DNA from: Pseudomonadota bacterium
GTDB lineage: Bacteria; Desulfobacterota; Desulfovibrionia; Desulfovibrionales; Desulfomicrobiaceae
NCBI GenBank assembly: GCA_018902545.1
Contig: JAHIQM010000008.1
Location: 62,001-126,000, forward strand
Direction of reading: 5' to 3'
DNA: 64,000 nucleotides
The notes under the pieces were generated by a model that worked only from the letters and a program-made list of their open reading frames with translations, searched no databases and was not told the origin of the DNA. A program made the translations under genes and the position numbers. Position 1 is the first letter of the stretch. Each line of letters begins with the position of its first letter. Shown here one piece after another: positions 33,035-41,350 of this stretch.

Positions 33035-35086
33035 TCAGGCAAAAATATCCAGGCCGCTTTGGGAAAGATTTTCCCTGTGCGGACTGTTTTGCACATCCCG
33101 GACCAGCTCTGGGGCCGTTCGTTCCTGGGTGCGCCATCGCTTGGCGGACATGGCCAGCTCCTGGTTCTCCTGGTAACGATTGTGGCTCTCGGCGCCTTGC
33201 CATTGCGACTGGCTCTGGGAATCGGCCAACTGGGTCTGCACTTCAAGCTTGCCAACCTTGAGCCCCTGGGCTTCGAGCTGGCTGCGCAATTGACCCATCT
33301 GCTCGCTCAAAGCCAGTGAGGTTTCCTGGTTGCTGGACCGGAGCACAGCCTGGACCTCCTTGCCCCGCACCTGCAGGATGACGCTGATCTGACCCAGATC
33401 GGCCGGATCAAGACGGATGACCAACTGCTTCACGCCCTGCCCCAGATTCTTGAACGCCCCGTTCTCGACCTGCTGATAGACTTGGGCGCTGCGTGTGCTG
33501 ACAGGGGATTCGACCCGTTGCTGGAACTGCGCCTGAGCGTTCTGGGCGGAGGCCTGGGTCACGGATTCTGGAACATTCTTCCCGCTGCCGGTGGTTTGGA
33601 CGGCCCTTGATGCGGTTTTTTCCCGGTCCGGCTGCCCGAAGAAGCCCTGCCTGGCGTCAGGCTGGTTCTTGGTGCCCGTGGAATCAGCGACTCTGGCCTT
33701 TTCCGAAGCTCCGATCGGCCCGTCCTGGCGCTGGGAGTCGACCTGCTGCATCGTCTGGGCGGAACCGTCCTTGACAACGGCAGACCTGTTTGCGGCGGCA
33801 GCGATTCCGTTGTGTGTCGCCGCCTCGGTGCGGGTGGAACCCTCCTGGCCTTTGGCGCCAGCCGGAGTTCGATCCGCATCGGCCGCAACGGATTTTTGGA
33901 GCTGATCCGCCGATAACGCTGAATCATCAGCACCGGCCTGCGTCTGAGAATTATTCGCGGAAGAATTCTCAAGCACCGCACCGCGAAATTCCAAGCGACC
34001 TTGCGACGCCTCCTGAGACTGCTGCTCACGAGATGCCGGACGCGCGGCGACCTCCTGCCCCTTGCCGGTCCTTCGCACGCCAATCGCCCCGGTTTCGCCG
34101 CCATCACCATGCTTGCGCGCAGAAGTATCGAGCACCGCTTCCTGCACCGCCGCTATTGTTGCCGTAGAGACCCTGACCGGACGCGCTCGGCCGCCCTGAT
34201 CATCTTTCACGGCGGTCGCCCCTGCGGCAGCGGACAACGCGGCAGCAACCCGGCGCGCCAGCGCACCCTCGGCCTCGTGCCCCGCCGCCGTCCGGGCTTC
34301 AAGCCTATGCAGCAGCGCTTCGATCCTCTGCTCGGCCGCGGATGCGGCGCGAGATGTGCTTCCTGCCTTGCCCCGTGAAGCCACGGCAACCTCGGCCTTA
34401 GACCCTGCCGCCAGATCTCTCTGCAGGCCGCGGATCTGTTCCCCGAGGGCCACGGCAAGTTCGCTCCTGCTCGCAGGCGGGGCATCCCTGAACTGCCGCA
34501 GCAGCTCATGCAGAGCCTCGATTCTGGAAGAAATACCCGCCGCATCCGGTCCGCCCTTGCGCTGCGCGTCGACAGCAGCCAAAGCACCAAGAAGCTCCTG
34601 GACTTCGACCACAAGAGATTCATCGCTCACATCAGCGGCCAGCGCCGCGTCCGTGCCTTCGGAAACGGGCCGATCATCAGATGGCACCTTGGGCGCGGAT
34701 TTTCCTTGTTCGGACTTTGCAGCATCCTGCCGCTGCCCGGCATCTTTTGCCGGTTCAGCGGAGCCAGCGGCAGGCCGACCTTCCTCGCGCTCTGCGACAT
34801 CGGATCTGCTTGAAGCGCTCTGATTTTCAGAGGCAAAGGGCTCAGGCGATGCCTCTTTTGCGTGATTTTTGTCAGACGGAGCGCTCTCAACAAAAGGCCT
34901 GTCCTGCGTGGCCTGCGGCCACGGCTGCTCGGCCGGAGGCGGCGCGTCAGGCGTCTTCGGATCATTCAGATGCGCGGAGAACAGGTCATGGAAACCCTGA
35001 CCAGGCTTTGCATCCGTCAGTTCAAACAAACCGCCCGGGCGCGAGAACTGTGCGCCATGAGATAGCGCTGCGGGAAAAAACTGCAT
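33035..35086 (-). CDS. fliK: Flagellar hook-length control protein FliK
   Basis: Molecular ruler that sets hook length and triggers the export specificity switch, 683 residues. About 520 residues are low-complexity, rich in Ala, Gln, Ser, Glu and Arg, as expected for the ruler part. The C-terminal FliK domain (about 540-640) contains KQLVIRLDPADLGQISVILQ and a LRSQLEAQGLKVGKLEVQTQ segment. A GGAGGTG ribosome site precedes the start at 35086. It is the first gene of fliK-flgD-flgE. Long ruler proteins usually go with long hooks, but that is inference. Confidence 0.92.
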   Translation of the reverse strand: MQFFPAALSHGAQFSRPGGLFELTDAKPGQGFHDLFSAHLNDPKTPDAPPPAEQPWPQATQDRPFVESAPSDKNHAKEASPEPFASENQSASSRSDVAEREEGRPAAGSAEPAKDAGQRQDAAKSEQGKSAPKVPSDDRPVSEGTDAALAADVSDESLVVEVQELLGALAAVDAQRKGGPDAAGISSRIEALHELLRQFRDAPPASRSELAVALGEQIRGLQRDLAAGSKAEVAVASRGKAGSTSRAASAAEQRIEALLHRLEARTAAGHEAEGALARRVAAALSAAAGATAVKDDQGGRARPVRVSTATIAAVQEAVLDTSARKHGDGGETGAIGVRRTGKGQEVAARPASREQQSQEASQGRLEFRGAVLENSSANNSQTQAGADDSALSADQLQKSVAADADRTPAGAKGQEGSTRTEAATHNGIAAAANRSAVVKDGSAQTMQQVDSQRQDGPIGASEKARVADSTGTKNQPDARQGFFGQPDREKTASRAVQTTGSGKNVPESVTQASAQNAQAQFQQRVESPVSTRSAQVYQQVENGAFKNLGQGVKQLVIRLDPADLGQISVILQVRGKEVQAVLRSSNQETSLALSEQMGQLRSQLEAQGLKVGKLEVQTQLADSQSQSQWQGAESHNRYQENQELAMSAKRWRTQERTAPELVRDVQNSPHRENLSQSGLDIFA

Positions 35087-35112
35087 TCTACACCTCCTGC
35101 TGGAGGCAATAG

Positions 35113-35128
35113 ATCAAAAGCCGGGCCA
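35113..35128 (-). promoter_or_regulatory. Weak sigma-54-like promoter of fliK-flgD-flgE
   Basis: The minus strand reads TGGCCC-N5-TTGAT. The -24 box is good and spacing exact, but the -12 dinucleotide is GA instead of GC. Its distance from the fliK start (27 nt) matches that of the flgF site (28 nt), which supports it. Confidence 0.33.
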
Positions 35129-35350
35129 AACTCGGAACACAGCGAGCTGGCCGCTCGCGCGCAACCGATTTCAACCCGCGCACAGGCCATCTCCCGGCGC
35201 GTCCTACAAAAACCTAAATTTTTGTCATACATACCTTTTTTGATTTACTTTTTTCTCAGAGCAATGTTAAAAGAAATCGACTATCGCGTCATGGACAAGG
35301 GTTTTCGGAGCTGGCTTCTCCGAAGGCCCTTTGCTCCTTAATCAAAAAAT

Positions 35351-35385
35351 AAAAACGCCCGGCGGCTTCCCGTCGGGCGTTTTTC
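35351..35385. terminator. Bidirectional terminator after the DUF2878 gene
   Basis: Stem AAAAACGCCCG/CGGGCGTTTTT around a 12-nt loop, with A-run and T-run on opposite sides. It ends the lipid operon transcribed on the minus strand. Confidence 0.88.
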
Positions 35386-35417
35386 ATGTCTGTCGATAAA
35401 TACGCTGATAGTTCGCG

Positions 35418-35972
35418 CTAGCTGAAAATCCGGTAACACTCCCCTCTGCCATGGTTCTTTTGCGCGACAAAAAACAGCAGCGGCAAGGCCAGGCCCCAGC
35501 CAGCCCCGATCTGCGCCAAGGCCAGCGTGTAGTCCGGGCCGAACCCCGCCGCGCCGAGGCGAACCCCGGCCGCATAGGCCCCGGCTCCCGAACAGGCCCC
35601 CAGAACGCCCGCAAGCACATAGCGCCCAGCGAGCCAGCTCAGGGAAAAGCGCAGGATGGAGGCAAGCTGCATCCACAAGACAAGAAGCCAGGGCGGGGCC
35701 AGTCCGGGAATAACGCCGCCGCTAAAAACGACGAGTACTCCGGTGCTCGCGTGGACGGAATCGACCACAAGCCCGAGGGCCAGGGCAAAAGCCAGCAAGC
35801 GCGCCTCCCGGCCACGGTCCAGGACCAAGGCCAGATGCGTAAACACAAGAGCCAAGCCAAGGCCCGTGCCAAGCCAGGCCCGACCGGAAGCGGCGCCCAG
35901 CACGCAAGCGAACCATCCCGCCTGAAAGAGCGCAAAGTTCAGCAGCCGTGTCCTAAAAAGCGCCGAACTCAT
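35418..35972 (-). CDS. DUF2878-like integral membrane protein
   Basis: A 184-residue polytopic membrane protein with about five hydrophobic helices (for example LLNFALFQAGWFACVLGAAS and ARLLAFALALGLVVDSVHAS). The N-terminal NFALFQAGWFACVLGA and the VVDS motif agree with DUF2878 proteins, which are encoded beside DUF1365 and cyclopropane synthase-like genes in many proteobacteria. Function unknown; probably acts with the lipid-modifying enzymes at the inner membrane. It overlaps the fusion gene upstream by 4 nt (ATGA) and is the last gene of the operon, followed by a terminator. Confidence 0.72.
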   Translation of the reverse strand: MSSALFRTRLLNFALFQAGWFACVLGAASGRAWLGTGLGLALVFTHLALVLDRGREARLLAFALALGLVVDSVHASTGVLVVFSGGVIPGLAPPWLLVLWMQLASILRFSLSWLAGRYVLAGVLGACSGAGAYAAGVRLGAAGFGPDYTLALAQIGAGWGLALPLLFFVAQKNHGRGECYRIFS

Positions 35973-37945
35973 GCCTGCCCGGCCATTTCCGGCTCACCCG
36001 TGCGTGAGAGCAGAAGCTGGTAGTTGCGCACCGTGCGGCTGCGAAAACCCGCCTCGCAGTAACAAAAATAATACTCCCACTTGCGCAGGAAATCTCGGTC
36101 GAATCCCAGCCTCATGGCCTCGTCGCTGCGGGCCAGAAGCGCCAGACGCCACAATTTCAGAGTGCGGGCGTAATCCAGACCGATATCTTGCATGCGCGTG
36201 ATATTCAGCCTGCTCCGTACGCCCATGGCCTTGGCCATGGCCCCGATGGAAGGCAGATGACCGCCCGGGAAGATGTGCTTACGGATCCAGTCCGATCCCA
36301 GGCGATATGCATCGTATTTCTGATCGGGCATGGTGATGACCTGCAACACGGCCCGGCCGCCCGCAGAAAGCAAGCGGTCCAGGGCTGCAAAATAGACGGG
36401 CAGATTGCGGTGTCCCACGGCTTCGAGCATCTCGATGGACACGATGGCGCTGAAACGCCCCTGCACGTGACGATAATCGGTCAACTCGATGCTGATACGC
36501 TCGTCAAGGCCCTCTTCCTTCACCCTGCGCGTGGCCCAGTCATACTGCTCCCTGGAAATCGTGATGCCCGTCACCCGGCAGCCGGTCCGCCGCACCGCCT
36601 CCAGGGCGAATCCGCCCCAGCCGCAGCCTATCTCCAGCACGTGGTCGTCCGGGCCGAGGTTTGCCATGTCGATGAGGGTGCGCATCTTGGCGTGCTGGGA
36701 TTCTTCGAGACCATCCCCCTCACTTTTGAAAATGCCCCCTGAATAGGACATGGTCGGGTCCAGGAAGAGCCGGTAAAAATCATTGCCCAGGTCATAGTGC
36801 TCGCCGATGTTGCGACGGCTTCCCGCAACAGTGTTGGGCCGACGCAGATGGGCCGTGTAATTGAGCGCCCTGCCCGCCAGAGTCGGCCAGAAGCGCCTGT
36901 CGTCCAGGACGTCTTCCCGTTGCGCCAGCAGGCAGAGCAGCCCGACCAGGTCCGGGCTACTCCAGTCGCCGTCCACGTAAGCCTCTCCGAAGCCGATGTC
37001 CCCAGACAGCATTACGCGCCGGAAAAACCGGGTTCTGTGCACGTTCAGCACGGCCTGGGGCAGGGTTTGAGGCGCTCCGAAAATTTCCTGTTTCCCGTCG
37101 GGCAGGGCCAGAGTCAGTTGGCCGTGATCCAACCGCCGCAAAAATCGCCCCACGGCCCACTTGCCGAGGTCGTCAAAGACCGTGGACGGGGCATGCCGAA
37201 TGGTCATGGACGAGGCTGGCTCGGGTTTGGGATGAACGCGGAGCTTCTTCCCGAAATAAAGGCGCGCCGCCTGGGCGACAATTCTCGGAAAGGTCAGCGC
37301 AGCCCGCAAGGGATGCCCAAGGATCATGCCCGCCAGATTCCGGCCACTCATGGGCCGGGCCCGGCCGGAAAAGGAAGCTTTGAGGGCCAAAGCCTCGTCA
37401 AGATAATAGGCGATGGAGACTTCAAGTTCTTCGCCCGGCGCTGAAAACGTGAACTCGTAGCGCCCCCGGCGCGGAAAGAACGGAGAAACGTGAAACTCCT
37501 TTGGCGCGGCAAATCGGCCCTCTTCACCCTCCGGAGTGAGCACGTAGAGATGGGTCTCGCCAAAGGTGTTGTTGACCTGCGCCAGAACGCAGGCCAGCCG
37601 CCCGGAATCATCGAGGCAATAAAAGAAGCTGGCCGGATTGAAGACGTAATGAAACTGCCGCAACGCCGTGATCAGCACGATGCGCGACGGCACGATGTCC
37701 ACCCCGTTTTCGCTCAGGGCTCGCAGCACCTTGTCTCGCAGCCCGCCGCCCGTGGGATACAGATAATCCCGGTCATGCAGCGCCAGAGGCCGCAGACGGT
37801 TGTGCCCGAACCAGAAGGTGGAACGGTCCAGGTGCTGCAGTTCGTCAAGATCCAGGGCAAAGAGGTGCAGGTCGTAATCAAAGCCATGGTCGATCTCGTG
37901 GGTGCGGGCATGGCTCAGGGTTCCGACATAAATCCGCGAGTTCAT
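35969..37945 (-). CDS. DUF1365 / cyclopropane-fatty-acid synthase-like methyltransferase fusion
   Basis: A 658-residue fusion. Residues 1-240 are a DUF1365 domain (MNSRIYVGTLSHARTHEIDH, NPASFFYCLDDSGRLACVLA, FHVSPFF). Residues about 260-650 are a SAM-dependent cyclopropane synthase-like domain, with NIGEHYDLGNDFYRLFLDPT, MSYSGGIF, the SAM motif HVLEIGCGWGGFALEAV near 435 and SIEMLEAVGHRNLPVYF. The methyltransferase probably acts on unsaturated phospholipid acyl chains. In most bacteria the two parts are separate adjacent genes, so the fusion supports their joint function. It overlaps both neighbours by 4 nt. Confidence 0.88.
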   Translation of the reverse strand: MNSRIYVGTLSHARTHEIDHGFDYDLHLFALDLDELQHLDRSTFWFGHNRLRPLALHDRDYLYPTGGGLRDKVLRALSENGVDIVPSRIVLITALRQFHYVFNPASFFYCLDDSGRLACVLAQVNNTFGETHLYVLTPEGEEGRFAAPKEFHVSPFFPRRGRYEFTFSAPGEELEVSIAYYLDEALALKASFSGRARPMSGRNLAGMILGHPLRAALTFPRIVAQAARLYFGKKLRVHPKPEPASSMTIRHAPSTVFDDLGKWAVGRFLRRLDHGQLTLALPDGKQEIFGAPQTLPQAVLNVHRTRFFRRVMLSGDIGFGEAYVDGDWSSPDLVGLLCLLAQREDVLDDRRFWPTLAGRALNYTAHLRRPNTVAGSRRNIGEHYDLGNDFYRLFLDPTMSYSGGIFKSEGDGLEESQHAKMRTLIDMANLGPDDHVLEIGCGWGGFALEAVRRTGCRVTGITISREQYDWATRRVKEEGLDERISIELTDYRHVQGRFSAIVSIEMLEAVGHRNLPVYFAALDRLLSAGGRAVLQVITMPDQKYDAYRLGSDWIRKHIFPGGHLPSIGAMAKAMGVRSRLNITRMQDIGLDYARTLKLWRLALLARSDEAMRLGFDRDFLRKWEYYFCYCEAGFRSRTVRNYQLLLSRTGEPEMAGQA

Positions 37946-39216
37946 CCATTCCTCCTGAATTGGGCCACGGCCTCGTGACTGGAGCGGACCGCGTCCTCGT
38001 GAAAGCCAAAGCCGAAGTAGCTGCCGCAGAAATAGGTGTTACGCGGCCCGTTCAGGGACAAAAGAGCGCTCTGGGTCTCCATGGACTCTTTGGTGTACAC
38101 CGGATGATGGTAGACAAAGCTGGCCATGACCCGGGACTGGTCTAGCGGGGTCGGACTGTTAAGGGTCACCAGATACTGCTTTTCTCCTGTCAGGCCTTGC
38201 AGCAGATTCATGGCGTAGGTGACGAAAACCCCTGCCCCCTCATGGGCCTCCCGCCGGAAGTTCCAGCAGGCCCAGGCCTTGGGTGTAGGCGGCAGGACCG
38301 CAACATCCGTATGCAGAACCGTCGTGTTCTCTTCGTAATGCCAAGCCCCCAGCAGTCGCGCCTCCTCGGGCGAAGGATCGGCCAGGAGCCGCAGAGCCTG
38401 GTCGGCATGGGCGGCGATGAACACGTCGTCAAAAATGCGCGCGTCTTCCCCGGCAACCTCCACGCTCACCCCCGCAGGACCGCGCAGGATCCTGGCGATG
38501 GGGGCCTCAAGCCGCACCGCGCCGAGAAAATGGCGCAAAAACGCCCTGACGTAGCTGGAACTGCCGCCGGCAACGGTTCTCCATTTCGGGCGATCAAGCA
38601 GAGACAGGAGCCCGTGGTTGTTGAAAAAACGCAGAAAGGCCAAGGCCGGAAACCGGCCCACCCGCCCGGCCGGAGTCGACCAGATGGCCGCCGCCATGGG
38701 CAAAAGATAGTTCTCGACCATGAAGGGCGAAAATCCATGACGGGCAACGTAGTCATCCAGGGTGCCGAGCTCCTGTCCGTGCTGAAGATCCGCCTTTCCC
38801 TGACGGCAAAACCGGGCTATCTCGAACAGAAAACGGTAGTAACGCGCCGAAAACACATTGGAGCGCTGGGCGAAAATCCCGGCCAGATCCGAACCGGCAT
38901 AGGTCAACCCGGTGCGCGCACAATGAAATCCAAACGACATCTGCGTCTCCCGCGTGGGCACCTCAAGCTCTTCCAGAAATCGGATGAACAGTGGGTAGGT
39001 GGCCTCGTTGAAGACGATAAAACCCGTATCGACAGGGGTTCCCCCATCCGGGCCATCGGGAACCGAGACGGTGTGCGTGTGCCCGCCCAGATAATTTTCC
39101 TTCTCGAAGATGGTCACCTCGCACGAGTCCTGCAACAGATGCGCGGCCACTATCCCGGCCACTCCACCGCCGATGACGGCCACTTTCCTCCTGGCGCCAG
39201 GCCTGTCCGTATTCAT
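37942..39216 (-). CDS. FAD-dependent amine-oxidase-like oxidoreductase
   Basis: A 424-residue flavoprotein. The N-terminal dinucleotide-binding motif VAVIGGGVAGIVAAHLL (about 12-28) and EKENYLGGHTHT mark an FAD-binding fold; VDTGFIVFNEATYPLFIRFL and the C-terminal GPRNTYFCGSYFGFGFHEDA match the NAD(P)-binding oxidoreductases that accompany cyclopropane synthase-like genes. Related genes occur in the singlet-oxygen (sigma-E/ChrR) regulon of Rhodobacter. It probably oxidises or desaturates a lipid chain; the substrate is not known. It overlaps both flanking genes by 4 nt. Confidence 0.85.
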   Translation of the reverse strand: MNTDRPGARRKVAVIGGGVAGIVAAHLLQDSCEVTIFEKENYLGGHTHTVSVPDGPDGGTPVDTGFIVFNEATYPLFIRFLEELEVPTRETQMSFGFHCARTGLTYAGSDLAGIFAQRSNVFSARYYRFLFEIARFCRQGKADLQHGQELGTLDDYVARHGFSPFMVENYLLPMAAAIWSTPAGRVGRFPALAFLRFFNNHGLLSLLDRPKWRTVAGGSSSYVRAFLRHFLGAVRLEAPIARILRGPAGVSVEVAGEDARIFDDVFIAAHADQALRLLADPSPEEARLLGAWHYEENTTVLHTDVAVLPPTPKAWACWNFRREAHEGAGVFVTYAMNLLQGLTGEKQYLVTLNSPTPLDQSRVMASFVYHHPVYTKESMETQSALLSLNGPRNTYFCGSYFGFGFHEDAVRSSHEAVAQFRRNG

Positions 39217-40028
39217 GCCAACTCCGAATCGTCGCCGTCGCGACCGCTGCGTTGAAAAGTTCGCGGGGGCAAGGGGAAAAAGGGGCTGGTCGCCCTTTTG
39301 TAGGCTTCAAAATCGGGCCGCCCCTTGTATTTCTCCTCCAGCATGGGGATGCCCGAAACTTTAAGCAGCAAAAAGGCGATCAACAGGGGGCTGACCAGTC
39401 CGTACAGCCCGTACTCCGAGCCGAGGCCCAGAAAGAAGAAACCCCACCACAGCACGGCCTCACCGAAATAATTCGGGTGGCGGGTGTAGCGCCACAGCCC
39501 GGTGGTCATGAGTTGCCCCCTGTTGGCCGGATCCTTTCTGAAGCGTGAGAGCTGCCAGTCGCCCACGGCCTCAAAGAAAAAGCCCAGGGCAAAGAGACCA
39601 ACCCCCAGGACGTCGGTCCAGACGAGCGCTCCGCCGGGCCTGGCCATGGCCAAGAGAACCGGTGCGGCGACCAGAAAAACGACCAGGCCCTGAAGCATGT
39701 AAATCTGCAGGAAACTGCGCCAGACAAAGGTCTCGCCCCACGCCTTCCGAAAGGCCATGTAACGAAAATCCTCTCCCCGGCCCCGGTGCCTGAGGCCGAT
39801 GTGCAGCCCCAGGCGCGCCGCCCAGAGAATCAACAGGCAGAACATGACGAGAGGCCGGAAGTGTGTTTCCATACCGCCCGCGAGCCAGCCCCCAAGACAT
39901 GCCAGCACGAAGGCCGGACCGTAAGCGATGTCAATGAGGCTGTTGTCGCTAGCGCGCATGCCGACGACGAACATGGCATTCATGGTCAAAAAGAGCGCCA
40001 CGGCCGCACCGAGGAGCACAACAGTCAT
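39213..40028 (-). CDS. DUF1295 (steroid 5-alpha-reductase-like) membrane protein
   Basis: A 271-residue integral membrane protein with about six hydrophobic segments. It matches DUF1295 by the C-terminal pattern GLWRYTRHPNYFGEAVLWWG and PMLEEKYKGRPDFEAYKRAT, the motif of the 5-alpha-reductase and isoprenylcysteine methyltransferase superfamily. A reductase or methyltransferase role on a lipid substrate is possible, not shown. It is the second gene of the operon, 19 nt after the DUF2177 gene, and overlaps the flavoprotein gene by 4 nt. Confidence 0.85.
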   Translation of the reverse strand: MTVVLLGAAVALFLTMNAMFVVGMRASDNSLIDIAYGPAFVLACLGGWLAGGMETHFRPLVMFCLLILWAARLGLHIGLRHRGRGEDFRYMAFRKAWGETFVWRSFLQIYMLQGLVVFLVAAPVLLAMARPGGALVWTDVLGVGLFALGFFFEAVGDWQLSRFRKDPANRGQLMTTGLWRYTRHPNYFGEAVLWWGFFFLGLGSEYGLYGLVSPLLIAFLLLKVSGIPMLEEKYKGRPDFEAYKRATSPFFPLPPRTFQRSGRDGDDSELA

Positions 40029-40047
40029 AAGACCTCCGTCATGGTTT

Positions 40048-40455
40048 TCAGCCCAGCCGCATGCCGATGAGGTAGCTGCCTGCGGCGACCAGCGTGCACA
40101 GCACCGTGCCCCACGCGATGTCGACTACGACCACAAGCACCGGCCAGTCCCGCAAGGTGGCCAGGTTTGTCAGGTCATAGGTGGCGTAGGTGAAGAACCC
40201 GAACAGCGCGCCCCACAGGCAGGCTCTGGCCAGGGACTGCGCCTCAAGGCCGGGGCGGACGGCAAAAAGAAGAATCCCGGCTATGTAGATGAAATAGAAG
40301 GCAAAGGCTGCGGGCCAGTTGACATCAGGGCTCAGCAGATGGCCCAGGTTGTTTTTGTAGAAAGACCTGGCCACAAACCCGAGCCAGATCATGTCGATGG
40401 CGAAAAAAACAGGAATGGTAAACAGATAGAGCTTGACCCAGAAAACAGGATTCAT
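40048..40455 (-). CDS. DUF2177 membrane protein
   Basis: A 135-residue membrane protein with four predicted helices. FFAIDMIWLGFVARSFYKNN, FAFYFIYIAGILLFAV and GFFTYATYDLTNLATLRDWP match DUF2177 (the TYDLTNLATLRDWP block is diagnostic). It often accompanies DUF1295/cyclopropane synthase-like clusters. The start at 40455 (MNPVFWVKLYLF) has a CGGAGG site; a 20-codon upstream extension is rejected. First gene of the five-gene lipid operon. No clear promoter is seen between it and the terminator at 40568-40596. Confidence 0.85.
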   Translation of the reverse strand: MNPVFWVKLYLFTIPVFFAIDMIWLGFVARSFYKNNLGHLLSPDVNWPAAFAFYFIYIAGILLFAVRPGLEAQSLARACLWGALFGFFTYATYDLTNLATLRDWPVLVVVVDIAWGTVLCTLVAAGSYLIGMRLG

Positions 40456-40567
40456 GGCCGATCCTCCGATGTTGCAAGCGTTCTGCAGGACCATGTCATC
40501 CCTGATGTTCGACAACGGGAATCATCGCCGGGACACTTCCTGCCGGACCATGCGTGGCAGCCGGAAT

Positions 40568-40596
40568 GAAAACGCCCGGCTAAAAACACCGGGCGC
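40568..40596 (-). terminator. Terminator of the 127-residue hypothetical gene
   Basis: On the minus strand, stem CGCCCGG/CCGGGCG with an 8-nt loop and a TTTTC tail. It separates the hypothetical gene at 40629-41012 from the lipid operon. Confidence 0.75.
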
Positions 40597-40628
40597 ACTC
40601 GTATTATCTTAACCTGCAGGTCTTGTCA

Positions 40629-41012
40629 TCAGCCTCCGAAAGAACCTGCGCCCATCACTTCCAAGGCCTTGCTGTAGTGAACCCTGACCTGCCCGATCTT
40701 GTCTTCCAGATCTTTGGATGCAGCCTGAACTCCTTCCAGGGGACATTCGGATTCAAGCTGGGCGGTTTTGGTTTCAATCTCGCGCACAAGTGCCTTGATT
40801 TCCGTCACTGTATCCAGAAGCGCGCTACGGTCGGCGTCTTTAAGATCCATGAATCCGGCCATAACGTCATACAGAGTGGCCTTCCACGCGGTCAGTTCCC
40901 CTTCTACACCCTTGCAATATCCTTTAACAGCGAGCCTTTTTGCTTCGTCGGTCATGCAACCTTCTACTGCTGAGCATCCCCAACCCGGTCCCGGATAATC
41001 CATGTTTACCAT
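40629..41012 (-). CDS. Hypothetical Cys-containing coiled-coil protein
   Basis: A 127-residue protein I do not recognise. The N-terminus has a small Gly/Cys cluster (PGPGWGCSAVEGC, about 5-17) and YCKGVEGE; the rest is helical and probably coiled-coil (VTEIKALVREIETKTAQLES, then a single ECPLEG Cys, then KDLEDKIGQVRVHYSKALEV). No signal peptide or membrane helix. The start at 41012 (MVNMDYPG) has a GGAGGCAGCT ribosome site; four extra codons from a TTG are unlikely. It is a single-gene unit with a strong sigma-70 promoter and its own terminator, so it is probably well expressed. Confidence 0.8.
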   Translation of the reverse strand: MVNMDYPGPGWGCSAVEGCMTDEAKRLAVKGYCKGVEGELTAWKATLYDVMAGFMDLKDADRSALLDTVTEIKALVREIETKTAQLESECPLEGVQAASKDLEDKIGQVRVHYSKALEVMGAGSFGG

Positions 41013-41046
41013 AGCTGCCTCCAAAAAAAGTTTGATGTTTGTTGTT

Positions 41047-41074
41047 ATTCTACACGCAAATCATTTATCGTCAA
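41047..41074 (-). promoter_or_regulatory. Sigma-70 promoter of the hypothetical gene
   Basis: The minus strand reads TTGACG-N16-TAGAAT, five of six matches in each box. The start point lies near 41040, about 28 nt before the start codon. Confidence 0.7.
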
Positions 41075-41297
41075 TAAAAATCATTAGTTCTCTCCTAATG
41101 TCACAGGGCAACCTGGCAAGAGGTTCTGCTCATTTATTTGCGCCTTCATGACCAGCCCGGTCACCGTCTGCGGCACGACTGCCCGTATTCTGCCCTGCTT
41201 CGCGTGGCCGGAGCGAGAAATTGTTGGGCGGGTCAGCAGGCATTGAATTCCGTCGGACGACGTGCGGTTCCACGCCAGGGCTCTGCCCGCTCGGCGC
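41075..41297. other. Intergenic DNA without a recognised gene
   Basis: About 220 nt between the promoter at 41047-41074 and the ppi terminator. A minus-strand frame of 71 codons runs through it, but it has no good ribosome site and no recognised similarity. GC-rich palindromic fragments are present; it may be a decayed gene or spacer. Confidence 0.4.
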
Positions 41298-41336
41298 AAA
41301 AAAAGGGCGACCCATTGCGGACCGCCCCCGTTTTTT
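41298..41336. terminator. Bidirectional terminator after the ppi gene
   Basis: On the minus strand, GGGCGGTCC pairs with GGTCGCCC (two G-U pairs) around a short loop and is followed by seven T residues. It ends the valS-to-ppi operon. A T-run is also present on the plus strand. Confidence 0.82.
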
Positions 41337-41350
41337 CGCTCTGCTCGGCG

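Larger units (their letters stand above)
35087..35417. other. Intergenic region before fliK
   Basis: 331 nt without a gene. It holds a weak sigma-54-like site near fliK and a bidirectional terminator near the far end. AT-rich DNA at about 35210-35280 may carry activator sites; nothing else is recognised. Confidence 0.6.

Noticed and set aside
41084-41299. A 71-codon minus-strand frame in the gap before ppi
   Set aside because: No ribosome site, no family similarity, and it runs into the ppi terminator region; kept only as unassigned intergenic DNA.
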